Of a stretch of 64,000 bases of DNA, positions 59,201-64,000 are shown one piece after another. Position 1 is the stretch's first letter; each line of letters starts with the position of its first letter. A program made the position numbers and the translations under genes. Source of the DNA: Candidatus Pseudothioglobus aerophilus (lineage in GTDB: Bacteria; Pseudomonadota; Gammaproteobacteria; PS1; Pseudothioglobaceae); contig JACNFO010000030.1 of the NCBI GenBank assembly GCA_014384565.1, positions 41,719 to 105,718 on the forward strand, written 5' to 3'. Below the pieces are notes generated by a model that made no database searches, was not told the origin of the DNA, and worked only from the letters and a program-made list of their open reading frames with translations.

Positions 59201-60742
59201 AAGGCACGCAAGTGCCGAGTCATTGCCCATTGATCCAACTGGGTCTCTCAGCTCAGTTACAAGAGGCAGTAGCATAAACTTAAGAGTTTCAGTGCTATAA
59301 CCAAAGGCTTGTAAGCGGTTGATAAGTGTATCTGGGAAAAAGCCTTTATCACTAGTATTAGTTTTTAAATCGGATAGGGATATTTGTTGCTCTTTTAGCC
59401 AATCACCGTAAGGATTTTTAGACGCAAAGCTATTTTTAATTTCATCATCATCAACTAACCTGCCTTTTTCAAAGTCAACAAGAAACATTTTTCCAGGCCT
59501 AAGGCGACCCTTTGATTTAACGTTATTAGTTGCAACATCCACAACACCAACTTCAGATGCCATAATTACAAGATCATCGTGTGTTAGATAGTAACGTGAT
59601 GGCCGAAGACCATTTCTATCAAGAACAGCTCCAATATATCTTCCGTCAGTAAAGGCAATAGACGCCGGTCCATCCCAAGGCTCCATTACATTTGAGAAAT
59701 ACTCATAAAAAGCTTTTTTCTCTTGACTCATTTCCGTGTCATTTTGCCAAGCTTCTGGAACCATCATTAATACTGCTTCCTGAAGAGACCTTCCATTCAT
59801 TAATAGAAATTCTAGAACATTATCAAAGCTACCAGAGTCAGAAACTTCAGTTTCAATTATGGGCAACGTTTTTGATAAATTATCACCAAAAACCTCACTT
59901 TCTAGGACTCCTTCACGCGCCCTCATCCAGTTAAAGTTACCTTGGCGGGTATTAATTTCACCATTATGGGCCATAAACCTGCAAGGCTGAGCGCGATCCC
60001 ATGAAGGGAATGTGTTGGTTGAAAATCGTGAGTGTATCATGGCTAAATAGGTGCTAAATTTCTTATCATTTAGATCTGGATAAAAGTCTAATAGCTGCGA
60101 ACCCATTAGCATGCCTTTATAAATAATTACCCTGGTAGAAAGGCTACAAATATAAAAAAGCAATGCCTGAGAAAGTGACTCATCAGTACGAATAATCTTC
60201 GAGACATTTTTGCGAATGATATAAAGAATCCCTTCAAAAGTCTCTGTATTTATACTTTGAGAGTTACCAATAATAAGCTGTTTCATTACCGGCTGTGAAT
60301 TTCGAGCTGTCTCTCCAACATTTGCTTTATCAGAGTCAACTGGGACATCGCGCCAACCAATTAGAATTTGTCCCTCATCCTTTATAACTTTTTCAATGAC
60401 TGATATGCAATGTTTTCTTTCTTTATTATCTTGAGGTAGAAAAACATTTCCAACACCATAATTTCCAGCAGTTACTGCAATGCCAAATAGCGCTTTAATT
60501 TCCTTAGAAAAAAAATCGTGAGGTATATTGGTTAAGATTCCAGCACCATCACCAGTATTTGCCTCACAGCCACAAGCACCACGATGGTCCATGCGAGAGA
60601 GCATTTCTAGTGCATCTTTTGTAATTTTATGAGAAGAATGGCTCTTGACGTTGGCGATAAAACCGACACCACAATTCTCCTTCTCATTATTAGGATGGTA
60701 AAGTCCTCGCGCCTTCGGTAGGTGTAATTGTTTATTTTTCAT
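56225..60742 (-). CDS. gltB: Glutamate synthase (NADPH) large subunit
   Basis: It makes glutamate from glutamine and 2-oxoglutarate. The 1505-residue protein starts with a short propeptide and the amidotransferase nucleophile C24 (NCGVGFIA), followed by [19 protein letters not shown]. The synthase barrel has [19 protein letters not shown] and [14 protein letters not shown]. The 3Fe-4S ligands are in [20 protein letters not shown]. The C-terminal beta-helix is glycine-rich ([13 protein letters not shown]). gltD is not next to it. Confidence 0.97.
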   Translation of the reverse strand: [1505 protein letters not shown]

Positions 60743-60819
60743 GGAAACTGAATGTAGAACTGAAAATATATAATACCTTATTTTAGCTGATTTTTAAACT
60801 CCAAATTTGCCTACTTATA

Positions 60820-60848
60820 TTGTTATAGTGCGGATATTAAGGTAGAAT
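60820..60848 (+). promoter_or_regulatory. Promoter of yaaA
   Basis: TTGTTA (60820-60825) and TAGAAT (60843-60848) with an ideal 17-base spacer, in the 126-base gap divergent from gltB. The ATG is 21 bases beyond the -10. Confidence 0.55.
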
Positions 60849-60868
60849 ATTTTTATTTTATTACTCTT

Positions 60869-61621
60869 ATGCTAGCAATTATTTCGCCTTCAAAGACGCA
60901 AGATTTCTCTCAATGTGATATTGATTTTTATTCTCAAACTAGACACTTAGAAAACTCTAGTGAGCTTGTTAGTATTTTGAAAAAGAAAAGCCAGTCTCAA
61001 ATTTCTAAACTGATGGCATTGAGTGAGAAATTATCTAAGTTGAATTTTGATCGCTTTCAAAAATTTAAATTGCCCTTTAATCGAGACAATGCAAAGCAGG
61101 CAATACTTGCTTTTAAAGGAGACGTTTATAACGGAATTGATGCCCCGGCTCTGTCAACTGACGACCTAAAATTTGCGCAAGACAGTGTTCGAATGCTTTC
61201 TGGTCTTTATGGCGTTATAAGGCCACTTGACCTAATACAGCCCTATCGCTTAGAGATGGGAACTAAACTTTCTAACTCTAAAGGTAAGGATCTTTATGAG
61301 TATTGGGGAACTGAGATTAGCGATGTCCTCAATGAGGATGAGTCTGAACTGATAGTAAACCTTTCATCCAATGAGTACTTCAAAGCTGTAGATAAAAAAA
61401 TACTTAATGCGAAAGTTTTGGATATTGTGTTTAAGGAGAAAAAAGGTGAAGTCTACAAAGTTATAGGTATTTATGCGAAGCGCGCAAGAGGTTTGATGGT
61501 GAATTATATTATAAGAAATCGATTGAGGAGTCCAGAGGGACTAAAAGATTTTGTCGATGAAGGCTATAGATTTGATAAAGAACTTTCTAGTGAGTCTTCT
61601 TGGGTTTATCTCAGAGACTAA
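60869..61621 (+). CDS. yaaA: YaaA/DUF328 peroxide-stress protein
   Basis: In E. coli YaaA lowers free iron and DNA damage during peroxide stress. The 250-residue protein has the family opening MLAIISPSKTQDF. FKGDVYNGIDA, RMLSGLYGVIRPLDLIQPYRLEM and NLSSNEYFKAV follow, and a basic VYAKRARGLM-like stretch is near the end (IYAKRARGLMVNYII). Length is normal. A weak terminator follows. Confidence 0.93.
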   Translation: MLAIISPSKTQDFSQCDIDFYSQTRHLENSSELVSILKKKSQSQISKLMALSEKLSKLNFDRFQKFKLPFNRDNAKQAILAFKGDVYNGIDAPALSTDDLKFAQDSVRMLSGLYGVIRPLDLIQPYRLEMGTKLSNSKGKDLYEYWGTEISDVLNEDESELIVNLSSNEYFKAVDKKILNAKVLDIVFKEKKGEVYKVIGIYAKRARGLMVNYIIRNRLRSPEGLKDFVDEGYRFDKELSSESSWVYLRD

Positions 61622-61667
61622 AGCCCACAATATTTGTAAAACTATTTTAAGTGCCCCTGATTCCTTT

Positions 61668-61691
61668 GACTGGTATTATTTCCAGTCTTTT
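61668..61691 (+). terminator. Possible terminator after yaaA
   Basis: GACTGG (61668-61673) and CCAGTC (61682-61687) form a 6-base stem around an 8-base loop, followed by TTTT. The stem is short and the left arm overlaps a TTGACT that could be a -35 for the next gene, so the role is uncertain. Confidence 0.45.
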
Positions 61692-61709
61692 ACTGTGTAA
61701 AAACTACTA

Positions 61710-61976
61710 ATGATTAAAGTATATACTTCGCACTCTTGCTTTTACTGCACAAGAGCAAAAAACTATCTCGATAATCTTGATATTGAATATGAAACGCTCA
61801 ACATTCAAGAAGACAAAGATGCGCGAGACTTTTTTGTTAAATCTGGCTTTAGAACGGTCCCTCAAATTTTTGTAAACGATAAGCTCTTATGTAAGGGCGG
61901 GTCTGATGGATTAGCACAAATGAGCAAAGAAGATATTCATAATAAAGTTTTTGAGATTACTGGTTCACGCATTTAA
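61710..61976 (+). CDS. Glutaredoxin, dithiol (GrxC-like)
   Basis: An 88-residue glutaredoxin with the active site CFYC (C10, C13), the TVP cis-proline loop (FRTVPQIFVN) and a GGSDGL glutathione-binding stretch. It reduces disulfides with glutathione. gshA, encoding the first glutathione-synthesis enzyme, is about 1 kb away. Its 3' end overlaps the convergent Nudix gene by four bases. Confidence 0.93.
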   Translation: MIKVYTSHSCFYCTRAKNYLDNLDIEYETLNIQEDKDARDFFVKSGFRTVPQIFVNDKLLCKGGSDGLAQMSKEDIHNKVFEITGSRI

Positions 61977-62902
61977 ATATCTCTAATTCCAGCAACGCCT
62001 TGAGCTCCTATACTCAAAGCTTTTTCAATTAGATTTTTCTTCATCCCGCCAAGTAAAAAAACTGGTAAATTACACTTCTCAATAATGCCAGAGGCATCTT
62101 CCCATCCTAAAGGGGGGGAGTCTGGATGAGTCAGTGTCTTTTCTATTGGTGACAAGCTGATGTAATCAGCAGAAATATTTTCTGCATGCAGCGCCTCTTC
62201 CAGGTTATGCGTTGATGCGCCAATTAATTTTTCTTCAATAACTGGCCTTTCTTTTAATGACATTAGCTCTAAACTAGTTAAGTGCCAGCCATCACAAAGC
62301 TCATTAAAGGTTTTACTTGGTGTATTTAGAATAAGTTTTGCCTGGCTTTCTTTACAGAGCCTGTTTATTTTTTTTATGTAAGCATGATCAAGAGAAGTCT
62401 TACTTCTTAGCTGTATGAATTTAATGCCATTCGTTAGTTGTTTTTTACATTCATTAATGACCATGTCAGACTGATGATCATCAGGCGTAATCCAATAAAA
62501 TTTTGGAAGTGAAAATTTATGAATAATTCTCCACATAGTTGGGAGTAATTTGAAATTTTTGAACTTTTCTTCACTACTCCAAGTAATTTCTTGTCCTTCA
62601 AACCCTAATGGCTCACCAAGATAATTATCAATACTATAAACCGATAAATTGATGGTTTTTTCAGGATAGATATGCTGAATCTCTTGAACTAAATGACAGT
62701 CTTTAACGATAATTCCTGTCTCTTCAAAAAGTTCTCTTACGATTGCGCTAACGTGGTCTTCACCATGCTCTACTTTGCCACCAGGAAGCTCCCAATAACC
62801 TGCCATAAATTGGTTTTTTTGACGCTTAGCAATAAATACCTCATTATTACTATTGTGTATTATCCCAACTACTACTTCAATACTGGTATTTTTATTAAGC
62901 AC
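61973..62902 (-). CDS. Nudix hydrolase fused to a ThiE-like domain (MutT type)
   Basis: A 309-residue two-domain protein. The N-terminal half is MutT-like with a complete Nudix box at G42-I64 (GX5EX7REUXEEXGU), expected to clean oxidised nucleotides such as 8-oxo-dGTP. The C-terminal half resembles thiamine-phosphate synthase (IQLRSK, IGASTHNLEEA, DYISLSPIEKT, PVFLLGGM), but some substrate-binding residues differ, so it may not make thiamine phosphate. This fusion is known in many gammaproteobacteria. It is divergent from gshA. Confidence 0.9.
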   Translation of the reverse strand: MLNKNTSIEVVVGIIHNSNNEVFIAKRQKNQFMAGYWELPGGKVEHGEDHVSAIVRELFEETGIIVKDCHLVQEIQHIYPEKTINLSVYSIDNYLGEPLGFEGQEITWSSEEKFKNFKLLPTMWRIIHKFSLPKFYWITPDDHQSDMVINECKKQLTNGIKFIQLRSKTSLDHAYIKKINRLCKESQAKLILNTPSKTFNELCDGWHLTSLELMSLKERPVIEEKLIGASTHNLEEALHAENISADYISLSPIEKTLTHPDSPPLGWEDASGIIEKCNLPVFLLGGMKKNLIEKALSIGAQGVAGIRDI

Positions 62903-63001
62903 GTTTTTTTAATTTTCAGGTATTTGATGGATGCATTTTCTATTATCACCGCTAACACAAGTCCGAGGTAAAATAACGACTTTAATATTTGAAATTATAT
63001 A

Positions 63002-64000
63002 GTGAAACTTGATAAAAAAATCCAATCACTCATGCCCTTTAAGGCTTGCCTTAAAGCCAATCTTATAGGTATTGAAAAAGAGGGTTTGCGCGTTTCAGGT
63101 GATGGAAGTATTGCTCAAACGCCTCACCCAGAGGGATTAGGCTCTGCTCTAAAAAATCCTGCAATAACTACAGACTTTAGTGAGGCTTTACTTGAATTAG
63201 TCACTCAACCTTTAAAGGGCGCTGATCAAGTTCTAGATGAGCTCACGACAATCCATAATTATATTTACCATCACTTGCCAGAAGATGAGCGATTTTGGCC
63301 TGCCAGTATGCCCTGTATATTAAGAGGTCAAACCAATATACCTATTGCGAATTATGGGAGTTCAAATTTAGGAATGATGAAGACAGTTTATAGGCGCGGC
63401 CTATCTAATCGCTATGGCAGCGTAATGCAGGCAATTGCTGGTATTCATTTTAACTATTCATTTTCATTAGAGTTTTGGCAGTCCTACCGTGAAGTAATAT
63501 CGAAAACTGATACAGACTCTAAGGGCTTCATGGATGATCACTACATGGGACTCACTCGGAATGTTTTGAGATATGGTTGGCTAATTCCTTACTTATTTGG
63601 AGCTTCTGCAACAGTATGTAAGTCATTTATGCATGACTATCATGAGCATAACTTAGAAGAATTTGATGACAACACCTTGTATTTACCCTATGCGACTTCT
63701 CTAAGAATGGGTGATATTGGCTATCAGAATTCGCAAGAAGATGAGAAAGGAGTTAAGGCTAACTATAATAGCTTATGTCATTATATATATAGTCTCCGTG
63801 CGGCAATGAAAACTAGCTGTGAGGATTTTGAAAAGATTGGCTTAAAGAAAAATGGAGAGTACCAGCAGCTCAATACAAATATCCTACAAATCGCAAATGA
63901 GTACTACTCTTCTGTTCGTCCAAAGCCTATTTTATATGGAAATGATAGGCCACTAAGGGCCCTTAATAATAAAGGTATAGGTTATATTGAAATACGATCA
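63002..64000 (+). CDS. gshA: Glutamate--cysteine ligase (partial, 5' part)
   Basis: It performs the first step of glutathione synthesis. The 333 codons present are open to the window edge; the family is about 520 residues, so the last third is missing. Typical stretches are IGIEKEGLRV near residue 21, DFSEALLELVT near 60, and later RGLSNRYGSVMQAIAGIHFNYSFS. YLFGASATVCKSF and LRMGDIGYQ also fit the proteobacterial GshA type. The likely start is GTG at 63002; ATG 63032 would lose the first ten residues. Confidence 0.93.
   Translation, partial: MKLDKKIQSLMPFKACLKANLIGIEKEGLRVSGDGSIAQTPHPEGLGSALKNPAITTDFSEALLELVTQPLKGADQVLDELTTIHNYIYHHLPEDERFWPASMPCILRGQTNIPIANYGSSNLGMMKTVYRRGLSNRYGSVMQAIAGIHFNYSFSLEFWQSYREVISKTDTDSKGFMDDHYMGLTRNVLRYGWLIPYLFGASATVCKSFMHDYHEHNLEEFDDNTLYLPYATSLRMGDIGYQNSQEDEKGVKANYNSLCHYIYSLRAAMKTSCEDFEKIGLKKNGEYQQLNTNILQIANEYYSSVRPKPILYGNDRPLRALNNKGIGYIEIRS

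Overview
The window is about 64 kb of AT-rich, densely coded DNA. It looks like chromosome from a streamlined marine gammaproteobacterium. Gene neighbourhoods are gammaproteobacterial (mnmG-rsmG, trpA-accD, mfd-maf of the YceF type, ppsR-ppsA). Intergenic gaps are short, stop/start codons overlap often, and methylated-compound C1 genes sit beside a glycolytic cluster. This fits the SUP05/Thioglobaceae group best, but the assignment is inference from gene content, not a phylogeny. No rRNA, tRNA, insertion sequence, prophage or CRISPR array was seen.

Region 1 (1-11158, + strand) is a one-carbon oxidation module. It starts with the C-terminal end of a probable methyl-THF:corrinoid methyltransferase, then a GFA-family zinc protein, a RACo-type corrinoid-activating ferredoxin/ASKHA protein and an MttB-family methyltransferase without pyrrolysine. 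Formate-THF ligase, FdhD and a two-subunit NAD-type formate dehydrogenase follow. Together they could take methyl groups from methylated amines or betaines through THF to formate and CO2. Three of the corrinoid-system proteins carry arginine-rich ends.

Region 2 (11204-21489) is central carbon metabolism. ppsR-ppsA (-) diverges from tkt-gap-pgk-pyk-fba (+), which ends in a clear terminator. pyk appears to start at an ATT codon that overlaps the pgk stop.

Region 3 (21507-27387) holds mnmG-rsmG-tatD-rluC-ubiA. Two near-identical stand-alone units follow, each with a promoter, leader hairpin, 72-residue membrane protein and terminator. This tandem pair is the least explained element in the window.

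Region 4 (27408-41567) holds dapD and znuC (-), polA, argS, an AddA-like helicase-nuclease and a cystathionine beta-lyase-type gene (+), then glmU-MFS-tauD (-). Region 5 (41639-45366) is an arsenic/phosphate group (NIP-like aquaporin, thioredoxin-type ArsC, DUF47 protein, Pit transporter) followed by a BolA-like gene and rpmE.

Region 6 (45432-64000) is mostly housekeeping: hemE, trpA, accD, ispH, a PfkB-family sugar/nucleoside kinase, a small winged-helix protein, a MASE1-like membrane protein, mfd-maf, folA, a small lipoprotein, gltB, yaaA, a glutaredoxin, a Nudix/ThiE-like fusion and the 5' part of gshA.
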